Source: Gemmatimonadota bacterium (GTDB lineage: Bacteria > Gemmatimonadota > Gemmatimonadetes > Palauibacterales > Palauibacteraceae). Taken from it: DNA of 64,000 bases. A model generated the notes under the pieces. That model saw only the letters and a program-made list of their open reading frames with translations. It was not told the origin of the DNA and did no database searches. Every line of letters begins with the position of its first letter. The stretch's first letter is position 1. Shown piece by piece: positions 17,067 through 26,434 of this stretch. The position numbers and the translations under genes are program-made. The stretch covers positions 1 through 64,000 of the forward strand of contig JAJEEM010000057.1 of the NCBI GenBank assembly GCA_022820995.1. The letters are read 5' to 3'.

Positions 17067-19906
17067 CGGTCATCTCCCGTCGGTTGCCAGGTCATGCCCA
17101 CGGAGAACGCCCGCCCGGGCCGCCAGCCCCGCAGCAGGTCGCCGCCCTGCGTGAAGCGGTATTCGGCGGCGAGAAGGTTCGTGGCGCCGAGCTTCGCCGA
17201 GATCCGCGTTCCGATCGCCTGCTCGAAGACGAGGTCGAACTGGCTCCGCGCCTCCTCGAACACGCTCTCGAGGAACTGGCTGCCGACCTGGCTGATCCGC
17301 CGCCCGAAGCGGTTGAAGAGGAGCGAGACCGAAGTCCGGCCCGACGAACTCGCCCAGTTCGCGCCGGCGTTCACGACGTAGGGCGACTGGCCCTGCAGAC
17401 GCCGCTTCCGGCCCACGACGTCGATCTCGAGCGGCCCCGAGCCCGGGACGAAGATCTGGGCCACGCTTCCCGTCTCCACCTCCGAGTCGACCAGCGTGAG
17501 ATTGAAGTTGACGGCGAAGTTCTCGAGGGACTCGGACACCAGGCCGAGGTCGGAGCGAAGCTCGATCTCCGTGCCGAGATTGTTCGCCGCCCCCGCGTTC
17601 AGCCAGCTCTTGATGAACTCGCTGCTCGGGAACACGACCTCCTCGATCGGATCCCTGAACTTCTTGTAGAATCCGCTCACCGCGATGACCGCGCCGGGCC
17701 GCGGGAACCACTCCCACCGCAGGTCGAGGTTCGTGATCCGCGAGCGCTGGAGCACCGGGTTCCCGACCACGAGGTAGCCGCCCGCGAAGTCGGCGAACGA
17801 GAAGGGCGCCAGTTCGCGGAACTCCGGACGGGCCAGGGTGCGGGAAGCCGCCGCGCGCACGTTGATCCGGTCGCTCGCCGCCCACGTGAGGGTGGCGCCG
17901 GGCACGATATCCGTGTCGTCCAGTTCGGCGCCCGTGAGCGGCTGCCGGCCCTTCGTGAAGACGTCCCTCGGCTCGACGGCCTGCCGGCTGCGCTCGATCC
18001 GCGCACCGCCGGCGAAGCGGAGACGGGGGAGCAACTCGAAGTCGGCCATGACGTAGGCGCCCGTCGTGGCCTGGTCGGCCACGTAGTTGTCGGGCCGGAA
18101 CGTCGCCTCCTGGATCTCGAACTGCCGCGGGCCGAGGCCGATGTTGTCCGGCGTGAAGATCCCGTCGGGCGACGCCGCCTTCACATCGTCGGGAATCGAT
18201 CGGTTGGGGATGAACCGGAACCGCCGGCTGAGCACGTCCCGGTCGCGGGCGAGGCGCGATGCGCCGACCTCGATCATGCCCGCCTGTCCGTTCACCCGCA
18301 TGGGGAACTGCACGTCGAAGTTGAGGTTGACCGCGTCTTCCGTGAGGTCCTGGTGGAAGATGCTCCCGCTCTGGATGAAATTGTCCCACAGGAAGACGCC
18401 GCCGGACTCGCGGTACAGGACCTCGCGCGTGTTCGGCTCGTAGCGGCCCGCGCGCGAGTACGCGGCCTTCCACTCCGCCGTCGCGCCGCCGAAGGCGTTG
18501 AAGTAGTGCTTCCCGCTCAGGCGGCCCTGGGCGAGCGAGTTCTCCACGTACTGGATTCGCGTATTCCGCTGGTCCGTGTTCGAGTCGAGGTTGAAGCCCT
18601 CGAGGACGCGCGCCTGATCTTCGGTGACGCGGTTGAGGAGCCCGTTGAACGAGATCCGGTGGCTCGGCGCGAGCGGGTAGTCCACGTTCAACAGGCCGCC
18701 GAGCGTGACCGTGCGCGTGGACTGGTCGCCCGCGTAGTCGACTTCGGGATCCGCGAGGCCGGACGAAGCGAACACGCGTTCCACGTAGCCATCGCGACGG
18801 TTCCACGAATCGTCCCAGTGCGCGGTGGCGAGGATGCCCAGGTCCCTCGACGCGACCGGGAACTCGGTGGCGAAGGCGAGTTCGCCGCTGCGCCCGAAGG
18901 GGAGGTCGCGCGGCGTGCCGGCCCACCCCGGAGCGAACGCCTCCCCGATCGCTTCCAGTTCTTCCCGGCTCAGGTTGCCGCGGTTGACCGGCCTGTCCAT
19001 CGGCAGGATGTCGGGGAGGCCGCGCCGTCCGTCGTCGATGCCGAGGAAGTCGAGTCCCGCGCCGCCGTAGTCGAGGCCGCTCTTGCCGGTCGTCGCCGTC
19101 TCCATGCCGGTCCCGAGCCCGACCTTGAAGAAGTTCTCTCCCGGGACCTTGCGCGTCTCGATCTGGACGAGGCCGCCGGCGTAATCGGCCGGCTGCCGGG
19201 GGAGATAGCTCTTCGAGGTGGAGACGCTCTCGATGAAGCTGGCCGGCACGAGGTCGAGCGGGACGGCCTTGCGGTCCGCGATCGGTGAGGGCATGACCGC
19301 GCCGTCGAGCGTCGTGTTGCCGTAGCGTTCGCCGAGGCCGCGCACGAAGACGAACTTCTTGTCGACGATGGAGACGCCCGGGACGCGCGCCATCGCCGCG
19401 GCCGCATCCGAGTCGGGGGAGTCGGAGATCTGCTCGCGGCCGATCGCGTCCGTGACGGCGGCGGCGGTCTGCCGGTTCTGGAGGACGGCGGAAGCGGTGC
19501 CCCGCTGGTCCGCCACGGTCACGGTCAGGTCGTTCAGTTCGATCGCCTGCGGCGGCAGCGAGATGTCCAGGTTCGCGACGTCGCCGGCCACCACGAGGAC
19601 ACCGGTGATCGTCTTGGTGGCGTACCCGATGAGGCGGGCGGTCACGCTGTACGTGCCGGCCGGCAGGGAAGACAGCGTCCAGCGACCGTCGACATCGCTG
19701 AGGGTGCCCGTGTTCAGCGATGTAATGGAGATCTGCGCCAGACTCAGCGGCCGCGCGGTGTCCTCATCCACGATGCGGCCGGAGATGCGGCCTCGCGCCT
19801 CGTCCTGCGCGGCGACCGTCGTCGCCAGGCCGAGCAGGAGAAGTGCGGAAAACACCGCGAGTCCCGCCCGAAATCGGGGTCTGCGTCGTCGTCCGGAACT
19901 GGTCAT
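17063..19906 (-). CDS. TonB-dependent receptor with carboxypeptidase-regulatory-like N-domain
   Basis: 947 residues. Signal peptide (about 1-34), then a CarboxypepD_reg-like domain (about 38-120, GRISGRIVDEDTARPLS), a plug domain (about 130-260, with GVSIVDKKFVFVRGLGERYGN) and a beta-barrel ending in an aromatic strand. It imports a large or scarce ligand across the outer membrane with energy from TonB-ExbBD. Its start lies 268 bp from phoB on the opposite strand, and Pho-box-like arrays fill that gap. It is the first gene of a three-gene unit with the beta-helix and small lipoproteins. I infer phosphate-starvation control. Confidence 0.9.
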   Translation of the reverse strand: MTSSGRRRRPRFRAGLAVFSALLLLGLATTVAAQDEARGRISGRIVDEDTARPLSLAQISITSLNTGTLSDVDGRWTLSSLPAGTYSVTARLIGYATKTITGVLVVAGDVANLDISLPPQAIELNDLTVTVADQRGTASAVLQNRQTAAAVTDAIGREQISDSPDSDAAAAMARVPGVSIVDKKFVFVRGLGERYGNTTLDGAVMPSPIADRKAVPLDLVPASFIESVSTSKSYLPRQPADYAGGLVQIETRKVPGENFFKVGLGTGMETATTGKSGLDYGGAGLDFLGIDDGRRGLPDILPMDRPVNRGNLSREELEAIGEAFAPGWAGTPRDLPFGRSGELAFATEFPVASRDLGILATAHWDDSWNRRDGYVERVFASSGLADPEVDYAGDQSTRTVTLGGLLNVDYPLAPSHRISFNGLLNRVTEDQARVLEGFNLDSNTDQRNTRIQYVENSLAQGRLSGKHYFNAFGGATAEWKAAYSRAGRYEPNTREVLYRESGGVFLWDNFIQSGSIFHQDLTEDAVNLNFDVQFPMRVNGQAGMIEVGASRLARDRDVLSRRFRFIPNRSIPDDVKAASPDGIFTPDNIGLGPRQFEIQEATFRPDNYVADQATTGAYVMADFELLPRLRFAGGARIERSRQAVEPRDVFTKGRQPLTGAELDDTDIVPGATLTWAASDRINVRAAASRTLARPEFRELAPFSFADFAGGYLVVGNPVLQRSRITNLDLRWEWFPRPGAVIAVSGFYKKFRDPIEEVVFPSSEFIKSWLNAGAANNLGTEIELRSDLGLVSESLENFAVNFNLTLVDSEVETGSVAQIFVPGSGPLEIDVVGRKRRLQGQSPYVVNAGANWASSSGRTSVSLLFNRFGRRISQVGSQFLESVFEEARSQFDLVFEQAIGTRISAKLGATNLLAAEYRFTQGGDLLRGWRPGRAFSVGMTWQPTGDDR

Positions 19907-19993
19907 GAAGTTGGTTTCTCCGGGAATAATCCACTGTAGGGCCTGCTACCGGCGGGAAGGATAGGCGGGTCGGGTAACGCCCCAAGACAGGAA

Positions 19994-20011
19994 GCGTCAC
20001 GAGTTTGTCAC
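19994..20011. promoter_or_regulatory. Pho-box-like element 1 (two GTCAC half-sites)
   Basis: GCGTCAC (19994-20000) and TTGTCAC (20005-20011) are two 7-bp half-sites with a 4-bp spacer, giving the 11-bp period of PhoB boxes (consensus CTGTCAT-N4-CTGTCAT). It lies about 88 bp upstream of the TonB-receptor start and about 164 bp upstream of phoB. Confidence 0.6.
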
Positions 20012-20046
20012 AAGTTCCACGGCGAACGCGTCACGCGGCGGGGGGG

Positions 20047-20075
20047 CGTTTACGCTATGGTTACAAATTAGTTAC
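20047..20075. promoter_or_regulatory. Pho-box-like element 2 (three TTAC half-sites)
   Basis: CGTTTAC (20047-20053), TGGTTAC (20058-20064) and TAGTTAC (20069-20075) are separated by 4-bp spacers, so the TTAC cores repeat every 11 bp. This matches the direct-repeat geometry of PhoB/PhoP sites. It lies 99 bp upstream of the phoB start and is probably autoregulatory. Confidence 0.6.
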
Positions 20076-20174
20076 GATACCAACGGCAGGTGCGACCCAG
20101 GATTCCCCCGGATCGGGTCCGAAGCGCGGACGAATTCACAGGACGAATTCACGGATTGCGGGAGCCTGCAGCGC

Positions 20175-20879
20175 ATGGTGACGATGGCGGACGCACAGAT
20201 CCTGGTAGTGGACGACGAGCCGGACATCCTCAGCGTGCTCGTGTATCACCTGAGTCGCGAAGGATACCGGGTGACCACGGCCGTGAACGGTCAGGGGGCG
20301 CTGACGACGGCGGACGCCGAGCGCCCGGACCTCATCATCCTCGACCTCATGCTGCCGGGCATGGACGGGTACGAAGTGCTGCAGCGGCTCAAACGCGCCG
20401 ACCGCACGAACTCGATCCCCGTCATCCTGCTCACGGCGAGACGGGAAGAGGAGGAGAGGGTCAAGGGATTCGAGGTCGGGGCCGACGACTACATCACGAA
20501 GCCGTTCAGCGCGCGCGAACTCACGCTCCGCGTGGAGGCGCTGCTGCGGCGCGCGAAGGCGGAACCGGTCTCCGTCTCTCGGCGGATTTCCGTGGGTCCG
20601 GTGGAACTCGACCGCGAGGCGCACCGGGCCTTCTCGGAGGGCGCCGAGGTCGACCTGACGCCGCTGGAGTACCGTCTGCTCGAAGTGCTGCTCGAGCGGC
20701 GGGGACGGGTGCAGAGCCGCCGCCAGCTGCTCCAGGCCGTCTGGGACACGAACGCGGCGATCGAGACGCGCACGGTGGACATGCACGTCGCCCGCCTGCG
20801 GACGAAGCTCGGGGGCGCCGCCCCCCTGATCGAGACGGTTCGAGGGATCGGCTACCGGTTCCGGGCTCTCGACAAGTAG
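20175..20879 (+). CDS. phoB: PhoB-type response regulator
   Basis: 234 residues from ATG 20175 (ATG 20184 is also possible). An N-terminal receiver has the phospho-acceptor Asp-57 in LIILDLMLPGMDGYE, acidic pair DDE near residue 14 and Lys in TKPFSARE. A C-terminal winged-helix OmpR/PhoB-type DNA-binding domain ends in VRGIGYRFRALDK. It activates phosphate-starvation genes when phosphorylated by PhoR. It is first in phoBR-pstSCAB-phoU, with a Pho-box-like array upstream that may autoregulate it. Confidence 0.95.
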   Translation: MVTMADAQILVVDDEPDILSVLVYHLSREGYRVTTAVNGQGALTTADAERPDLIILDLMLPGMDGYEVLQRLKRADRTNSIPVILLTARREEEERVKGFEVGADDYITKPFSARELTLRVEALLRRAKAEPVSVSRRISVGPVELDREAHRAFSEGAEVDLTPLEYRLLEVLLERRGRVQSRRQLLQAVWDTNAAIETRTVDMHVARLRTKLGGAAPLIETVRGIGYRFRALDK

Positions 20880-20889
20880 CTCGCGCGCC

Positions 20890-22248
20890 GTGAGACTCGC
20901 GAACCGCTTTTTCCTCGCCGCGGCGGCGGTTCTCCTGGTGGCGTATGTCGCCGCCTGGTTCCTGTTCGGCCTCGACGCGCGGGGGATCGCCGTCGAGTCG
21001 GCCGTGTTCGGCGGCATCCTGATCCTGCTCTGGCCCGCCACCCGGCTGGCGGCCCGGCGGATCGAGGCGGAAGTCGACCGGGCGCGGGAGGCCGTGGAAC
21101 GAATCGCTGCCGGCGATCTCGATCCGTCCAACTCTCCGGCCGCTGCGGGGCCGGTGGGTTCCCTGAACCGGGCGATCGACCGCATGGCCGGCGAGGTGCG
21201 GGACCGCGTGGCGCAGTCCGAACGCGAGTCCAGCGACCTCCGGATCCTGTTCGACGGGCTGGAGGACGGGCTCGCCTTCATCGACCGCGACGGGCTCGTG
21301 AGCCTCTGCAACCCCGCGTTCGAGCGCTGGGCGGGACGCGACGTCTCGCCGGGCGTCCGCATCGGCACGCTCTTCCGCTCGCCCCGCGTCATCCATGCGG
21401 TGAGCGCCGCCCGCCGGGGCGAGTCCACGACCGTCGAAGTCGAACTCGGCGAGCACACCGTGCTGATGTCGACCCGTCCCCATCGCTCGGGCGCGGTCAT
21501 CGTGCTGCACGATCTCACGGTGATGCGGCGCCTCGAAGGGGTCCGGCGCGATTTCGTGGCGAACGTGTCCCACGAACTCAAGACTCCGCTCACGAGCGTC
21601 GTCGGGTTCGCGGAGGCGCTCTCGGAGGGCGAACTGGATGCCGGCCACGCGCGCGACTTCGCCCGGCGCATCCTCGTCAACGCGACCCGCATGCGACACC
21701 TGGTGGAGGACCTCCTCGACCTCTCGCTGCTCGAGTCGGGCAGTTGGAGTCCGGAGCCGCAGCCGGTGTCGGTGGGGGATGTCGCCCTGGAAGTGTGGGA
21801 GACGCTCTCGCCCCGGGTGCGCGGAGAGGAGCTGACGCTGGACGTCTCCGGCACGCGCGAGCCCGCGTACGCCGACGCGGACGCGATCCGGCAGGTGCTG
21901 CGCAACCTCCTGGACAACGCGGCGCGCTACAGCGATGACGACCCGAACATCGCCGTGCGGATCCGGTCCGACGGGGAGTTCCAGCGCGTCGAGGTCACGG
22001 ACCGGGGGCCGGGAATCCCGTCGGTGCACGTGGAGCGCGTGTTCGAACGCTTCTACCGGGTCGATCCGGCGCGTTCGCGCGCCCGCGGGGGGACCGGACT
22101 CGGACTCGCGATCGTCAAGCACTTCGTAGAGGCACACGGGGGCCGGGTCGGCATCGACAGCGCGCTCGGCGCCGGAACGACCGTGTGGTTCACCCTTCCG
22201 GCCGCGGCGGAAATCGCCGACGAGGAGACCCTCGATGTTCCGGCCTAG
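20890..22248 (+). CDS. phoR: PhoR-type sensor histidine kinase
   Basis: 452 residues from GTG 20890. Two N-terminal helices (about 7-27 and 34-54) with almost no periplasmic loop, as in PhoR kinases that sense through the Pst-PhoU complex. A linker/HAMP-like coil, then a PAS domain (about 117-210), HisKA with His-228 in VSHELKTPL, and an ATPase domain with N box (NLLDNAARYS), and G boxes (DRGPGIPSVH, GGTGLGLAIV). It phosphorylates PhoB. The 3' end overlaps pstS by 14 bp. Confidence 0.94.
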   Translation: MRLANRFFLAAAAVLLVAYVAAWFLFGLDARGIAVESAVFGGILILLWPATRLAARRIEAEVDRAREAVERIAAGDLDPSNSPAAAGPVGSLNRAIDRMAGEVRDRVAQSERESSDLRILFDGLEDGLAFIDRDGLVSLCNPAFERWAGRDVSPGVRIGTLFRSPRVIHAVSAARRGESTTVEVELGEHTVLMSTRPHRSGAVIVLHDLTVMRRLEGVRRDFVANVSHELKTPLTSVVGFAEALSEGELDAGHARDFARRILVNATRMRHLVEDLLDLSLLESGSWSPEPQPVSVGDVALEVWETLSPRVRGEELTLDVSGTREPAYADADAIRQVLRNLLDNAARYSDDDPNIAVRIRSDGEFQRVEVTDRGPGIPSVHVERVFERFYRVDPARSRARGGTGLGLAIVKHFVEAHGGRVGIDSALGAGTTVWFTLPAAAEIADEETLDVPA

Positions 22249-23194
22249 CGGCTCGTGGCGGACCCGGGCGTCCGCGGCATCCGCGCGGAGAGCGGGCGTG
22301 CTGGCGGTGCTGGCGGTCCTCTCCGGCTGGGGCTGCGGGGCCGGCGGAGGCGGCGGAGCCGCGTCGCGACTCATCGAGATCGATGGATCGAGCACCGTGT
22401 TTCCGATCAGCCAGGCGATGGCGGAGGAGTTCCAGATCGCAGGCGGACGCGCGGTGCGCGTGTCCGTCGGCGTCTCCGGCACGGGCGGCGGGTTTCAGAG
22501 GTTCTGCAACGGCGAGACGGACATCACGAACGCTTCGCGACAGATCAACGACGCCGAGGCGGCGTCCTGCCGGGCGGAGGGCATCGAACCCGTCGAAGTG
22601 CAGATCGCCCGGGACGGCCTCACGGTGGTCGTCCACCCCTCCAACGACCGGGTCGCCTGCGTCAGCGTGTCCGAACTCCGGCGCATATGGATGCCCGGGT
22701 CGGAGATCGAGCGATGGAGCCAGCTGCGCCCGGACTGGCCGGATGAGGAACTGAAGCTGTACGGGCCCGACACCGATTCGGGCACCTTCGACTACTTCAC
22801 GGCCGCCGTGGTCGGAGAGGCGGGCGCGAGCCGTAGCGACTACACCGCCAGCGCCGACGACAACGTGCTCGTCGGGGGGGTGAGCGGCGATCCGGGCGCC
22901 CTCGGCTACTTCGGCTACGCGTACTTCGAGGACAACCAGGAGCAACTGCGCGCCATTGAAGTCGACGGGGGCGACGGTTGCGTCGCGCCGTCCCGCGAAA
23001 CGATCCTGAACGGCACGTATACGCCGCTCGCTCGGCCGATGTACATCTACATTCGGCGTGACGCACTCGACCGGTCGGAGGTCCGGGCGTTCGTGCGCTT
23101 CACCCTCGAGCAGGCGGCGACCCTGATCCCGGAGACGGGGTACATACCGCTCGAGCCGGAAGCGTATGCGGAAATCCGAGCCCGGATCGGCTAG
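22235..23194 (+). CDS. pstS: Phosphate ABC transporter substrate-binding lipoprotein
   Basis: 319 residues from ATG 22235, inside the phoR 3' end. Signal peptide with lipobox SGWGC, then a short Gly linker. PstS signature [17 protein letters not shown] and the phosphate-loop residues [22 protein letters not shown] are visible. It binds periplasmic phosphate and delivers it to PstCA. The fold is lipid-anchored here rather than free. Overlap with phoR and pstC implies strong coupling. Confidence 0.95.
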   Translation: MFRPSGSWRTRASAASARRAGVLAVLAVLSGWGCGAGGGGGAASRLIEIDGSSTVFPISQAMAEEFQIAGGRAVRVSVGVSGTGGGFQRFCNGETDITNASRQINDAEAASCRAEGIEPVEVQIARDGLTVVVHPSNDRVACVSVSELRRIWMPGSEIERWSQLRPDWPDEELKLYGPDTDSGTFDYFTAAVVGEAGASRSDYTASADDNVLVGGVSGDPGALGYFGYAYFEDNQEQLRAIEVDGGDGCVAPSRETILNGTYTPLARPMYIYIRRDALDRSEVRAFVRFTLEQAATLIPETGYIPLEPEAYAEIRARIG

Positions 23195-24068
23195 CCGCGT
23201 CGGCGAGCGCCTGATCGGGGCGCTCCTCTTCACCTCCGGAGCGCTCTCGATCGTCGCGACGGTCGGGATCGTCGTCGTGCTGCTCACCGAGTCGCTCGGC
23301 TTCTTCGCCGAGGTATCCCCCGTCGAGTTCCTGGCGGGGACGCGATGGTCTCCGGACCTCGTGCCGCGGTCGTTCGGCATCCTCCCGCTCGTCAACGGAA
23401 CCCTCCTCGTCGCGGCGGGCTCGGCGCTGATCGCGCTCCCGGTCGGACTCGCGACGGCCATCTACCTGAGCGAGTTCGCATCGATCCGGACGAAGCGGAC
23501 CGTGAAGCCCGCGCTCGAGATTCTCGCGGGGATCCCGACGGTCGTCTACGGATATTTCGCCGTGACCCTCGTCACGCCGGTCCTCCGGACGCTCTTTCCG
23601 GAGGTCGGGGTCTTCAGTGCCGCGAGCGCCGCCATCGTCGTGGGCATCATGATCCTTCCGATGGTGTCGTCCCTCTCCGAGGACGCGCTGAGCGCCGTCC
23701 CCGGCTCCCTGCGCGAGGCCGCGTACGGCGTCGGGGCCACCCGGTTCGAGGTGGCGACCCGAATCGTCGTGCCGGCGGGTCTGCCCGGCATCGCCGCCAG
23801 CTTCATCCTCGCGATCTCGCGCGCAATCGCCGAAACGATCGTCGTGACGCTGGCCGCGGGCGCAACGCCGGGGATGACGCTGGACCTCCTCCGGAGCATT
23901 CAGACGATGACGGCCTACATCGTGCAGGTGAGCCTGGGCGATGCCCCCTCGGGGTCGATCGAATACCGGACCCTGTTCGCCGTCGGCCTCCTTCTCTTCC
24001 TCATCACGCTGGCCCTCAACCTGCTGAGCCAGCGCATGACGACGCGTTTCCGGGAGAGCTTCCGGTGA
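23166..24068 (+). CDS. pstC: Phosphate ABC transporter permease PstC
   Basis: 300 residues from ATG 23166, overlapping pstS by 29 bp. About six transmembrane helices and the permease EAA-type loop [26 protein letters not shown]. Forms the membrane channel with PstA. Ends in a GTGA overlap with pstA (24065-24068). Confidence 0.95.
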   Translation: MRKSEPGSASRVGERLIGALLFTSGALSIVATVGIVVVLLTESLGFFAEVSPVEFLAGTRWSPDLVPRSFGILPLVNGTLLVAAGSALIALPVGLATAIYLSEFASIRTKRTVKPALEILAGIPTVVYGYFAVTLVTPVLRTLFPEVGVFSAASAAIVVGIMILPMVSSLSEDALSAVPGSLREAAYGVGATRFEVATRIVVPAGLPGIAASFILAISRAIAETIVVTLAAGATPGMTLDLLRSIQTMTAYIVQVSLGDAPSGSIEYRTLFAVGLLLFLITLALNLLSQRMTTRFRESFR

Positions 24069-24943
24069 ACCCCGGGGCACTTCGCGGGGGCCGGTTCGAC
24101 ACGCGGCTCGAGGCCCGACGCCGGGCCGGGGTCCGGTTCATGTGGCTGTGCCGCCTCGCCGTGGCCTTCGGGGTCGCGTCCCTCGTCGTCCTGCTCGTGA
24201 GCCTCGCGGCGGACGGACTGCCGGCGCTCTCGTTCGAGTTCCTGGCCAGCTACCCGTCCCGCTTCCCGGAGCGGGCCGGGATCCGCTCCGCGATCCTCGG
24301 GAGCGCGTGGATGCTCGCGCTCGTGGCCGTGATGTCCTTCCCGCTCGGCGTCGGCGCCGCGCTGTACCTCGAGGAATACGCCCCCACGAACCGCTTCACG
24401 ACTCTCCTGAAGACGAACATCGCGAACCTCGCGAGCGTGCCCTCCATCGTGTACGGCATCCTCGGACTCGCCGTGTTCGTCCGCTTCCTGGCGCTGGAGC
24501 GGAGCCTCCTCGCGGGAGCGGCCACGCTGTCGCTGCTCGTGCTCCCGATCGTGAACATCGCCGCCCGCGAGGCGATCCGCGCCGTTCCGGACTCGCTGCG
24601 CGAAGCCGCCTACGCGCTCGGCGCCACGCGCTGGCAGGCCATCCGGCACCACGTGCTCCCGGCGGCGATGCCCGGCATCCTCTCCGGCACCATCCTCGGC
24701 CTCTCGCGGGCGGGGGGAGAGACCGCCCCGCTGCTCGTGATCGGGGCGCTGACCTTCATCGCGTTCGACCCGCTCTCGCCCATGGACCCCTTCACGGCCC
24801 TGCCGATCCAGATCTTCAACTGGACCACGGATCCGCGCGGAGAGTTCCATGCGCTGGCGGCAGGAGCCATAGTGGTACTGCTGGGCGTGCTGCTCATGAT
24901 GAACGCGGCCGCGATTCTGATCCGCAACCGATTCGAGAGGTGA
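24065..24943 (+). CDS. pstA: Phosphate ABC transporter permease PstA
   Basis: 292 residues from GTG 24065, overlapping the pstC stop. The much longer upstream frame is an out-of-frame shadow of pstC. Six helices, and the coupling loop [27 protein letters not shown]. Second half of the phosphate channel. The end overlaps pstB (GTGA at 24940-24943). Confidence 0.94.
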   Translation: MNPGALRGGRFDTRLEARRRAGVRFMWLCRLAVAFGVASLVVLLVSLAADGLPALSFEFLASYPSRFPERAGIRSAILGSAWMLALVAVMSFPLGVGAALYLEEYAPTNRFTTLLKTNIANLASVPSIVYGILGLAVFVRFLALERSLLAGAATLSLLVLPIVNIAAREAIRAVPDSLREAAYALGATRWQAIRHHVLPAAMPGILSGTILGLSRAGGETAPLLVIGALTFIAFDPLSPMDPFTALPIQIFNWTTDPRGEFHALAAGAIVVLLGVLLMMNAAAILIRNRFER

Positions 24944-25701
24944 CGGTGGCTCCGGAAGCGGTCCTCGAGACCGTCGGACTCGGCGTTCGCTACGGCGAGA
25001 CGCGGGTGATCGAGGACATCTCGCTTACGATACCGAAACGGCGGGTGGTCGCCTTCATCGGACCCTCGGGCTGCGGCAAGAGCACGCTCCTGCGCTGCTT
25101 CAACCGCATGAACGACCTCGTGCCGACGGCCCGCGTCACCGGCCAGGTCCTGTTCCGCGGCCGGGACCTCTACGCGCCGGGCGTCGACCCGGCCGACGTC
25201 CGGCGCGCCATCGGGATGGTGTTCCAGAAGCCGAACCCGTTCCCGAAGTCGATCTTCGAGAACATCGCGTTCGGCCTGCGGATCAACGGGTTCCAGGACG
25301 ACATCGGCGACCGGGTGGAGGCGTCGCTCCGCGCGGCCGCGCTCTGGGACGAGGTGAGCCACCGGCTCGACGCGGACGCCCTCGGGCTCTCGGCCGGACA
25401 GCAGCAGCGGCTCTGCATCGCGAGGGCGCTGGCCGTGGAACCGGAGGTCCTCCTCATGGACGAGCCGGCGAGCGCGCTCGACCCGATCGCGACCGGCCGC
25501 ATCGAGGACCTCATCGGAGAACTGCGGGGAGACTACACGATCGTGATCGTGACCCATAACATGCAGCAGGCCGCGCGCATCAGCGACGACACGGCCTTCC
25601 TCTACATGGGCGAACTCGTCGAGTACAAGGAGACGCAGCGCTTGTTCACCAATCCCGAGGACGAGCGGACCGAGGCCTACATCACGGGCCGGCGGGGCTG
25701 A
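24940..25701 (+). CDS. pstB: Phosphate ABC transporter ATPase PstB
   Basis: 253 residues from GTG 24940 (GTG 24946 is an alternative). Walker [13 protein letters not shown] signature LSAGQQQRL and Walker [13 protein letters not shown] are all intact. It drives phosphate import through PstCA. It overlaps pstA and is followed after 18 bp by phoU. Confidence 0.96.
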   Translation: MTVAPEAVLETVGLGVRYGETRVIEDISLTIPKRRVVAFIGPSGCGKSTLLRCFNRMNDLVPTARVTGQVLFRGRDLYAPGVDPADVRRAIGMVFQKPNPFPKSIFENIAFGLRINGFQDDIGDRVEASLRAAALWDEVSHRLDADALGLSAGQQQRLCIARALAVEPEVLLMDEPASALDPIATGRIEDLIGELRGDYTIVIVTHNMQQAARISDDTAFLYMGELVEYKETQRLFTNPEDERTEAYITGRRG

Positions 25702-25719
25702 CGGACCCGGCCGCGATCG

Positions 25720-26388
25720 ATGTCCTTCAGGCAATTCGACGACCGGGTCAGCGACGTCACGCGGACTCTGCACCAGATGGCGCACGACATCGAGCAGCTG
25801 GTTCAGCGCGCGGTGGCGCTCGTGGGCCAGCCCACGGTCGACGCGGAGGCGATTCGGGAGGCCGACGACGCCATCGACCGGGCCGAGGTGGAGGTCGAGG
25901 AGTCCACCGTGGAGATTCTCGCGCTCCACCATCCGGTGGCGAGCGACCTGCGCGTGCTCGTCACGGTCCTCAAGATCAACAACGACCTCGAACGGATCGG
26001 CGACCATGCGGTCAACATCGCCGAAGCGGCGGAACGGCTGGCGACGGCCGAGAAGAAGGTGCCGGTCCCGCCCGAACTCGACGAGATGAGCCGCATGGCG
26101 AGGGCGATGCTGCGGGATGCGCTCGACGCCTTCGTGCACCGGAACGCGGACGCCGCACGTTCCGTGATCGCGCGCGACGACCGGCTGGACCAGCTCCAGG
26201 ACTCGCTGAGCCGGGTGATGATCACTCACATGCCGGAATACAACCTGTCCGGGTGCCTGCAGGTCATCCTCATCGGCCGCAACCTCGAGCGGATCGGCGA
26301 CCTCGCGACGAACATCGGGGAGGACGTCGTCTACATGGTCCAGGGGATCACGATCCGGCACCAGGAGGGCCCGCCGGACCCGGCGTAG
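25720..26388 (+). CDS. phoU: Phosphate signalling protein PhoU
   Basis: 222 residues of two similar three-helix bundles, each with a metal-binding E/DxxxD motif: LKINNDLERIGDHAVNIAE in the first and GRNLERIGDLATNIGED in the second. PhoU couples Pst transport to PhoR and restrains Pho activation when phosphate is plentiful. It is the last gene of the pst operon and ends 46 bp from the convergent ppk gene. Confidence 0.96.
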   Translation: MSFRQFDDRVSDVTRTLHQMAHDIEQLVQRAVALVGQPTVDAEAIREADDAIDRAEVEVEESTVEILALHHPVASDLRVLVTVLKINNDLERIGDHAVNIAEAAERLATAEKKVPVPPELDEMSRMARAMLRDALDAFVHRNADAARSVIARDDRLDQLQDSLSRVMITHMPEYNLSGCLQVILIGRNLERIGDLATNIGEDVVYMVQGITIRHQEGPPDPA

Positions 26389-26434
26389 GGCGGATCCGGA
26401 GCGGGGCGCTGAACCGCCGTGGGCCTGCCGCCCG

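Noticed and set aside
17084-19288. 734-residue plus-strand frame opposite the TonB receptor
   Set aside because: Arg/Glu/Val-rich antisense pattern with no start context; the receptor is clearly on the minus strand.
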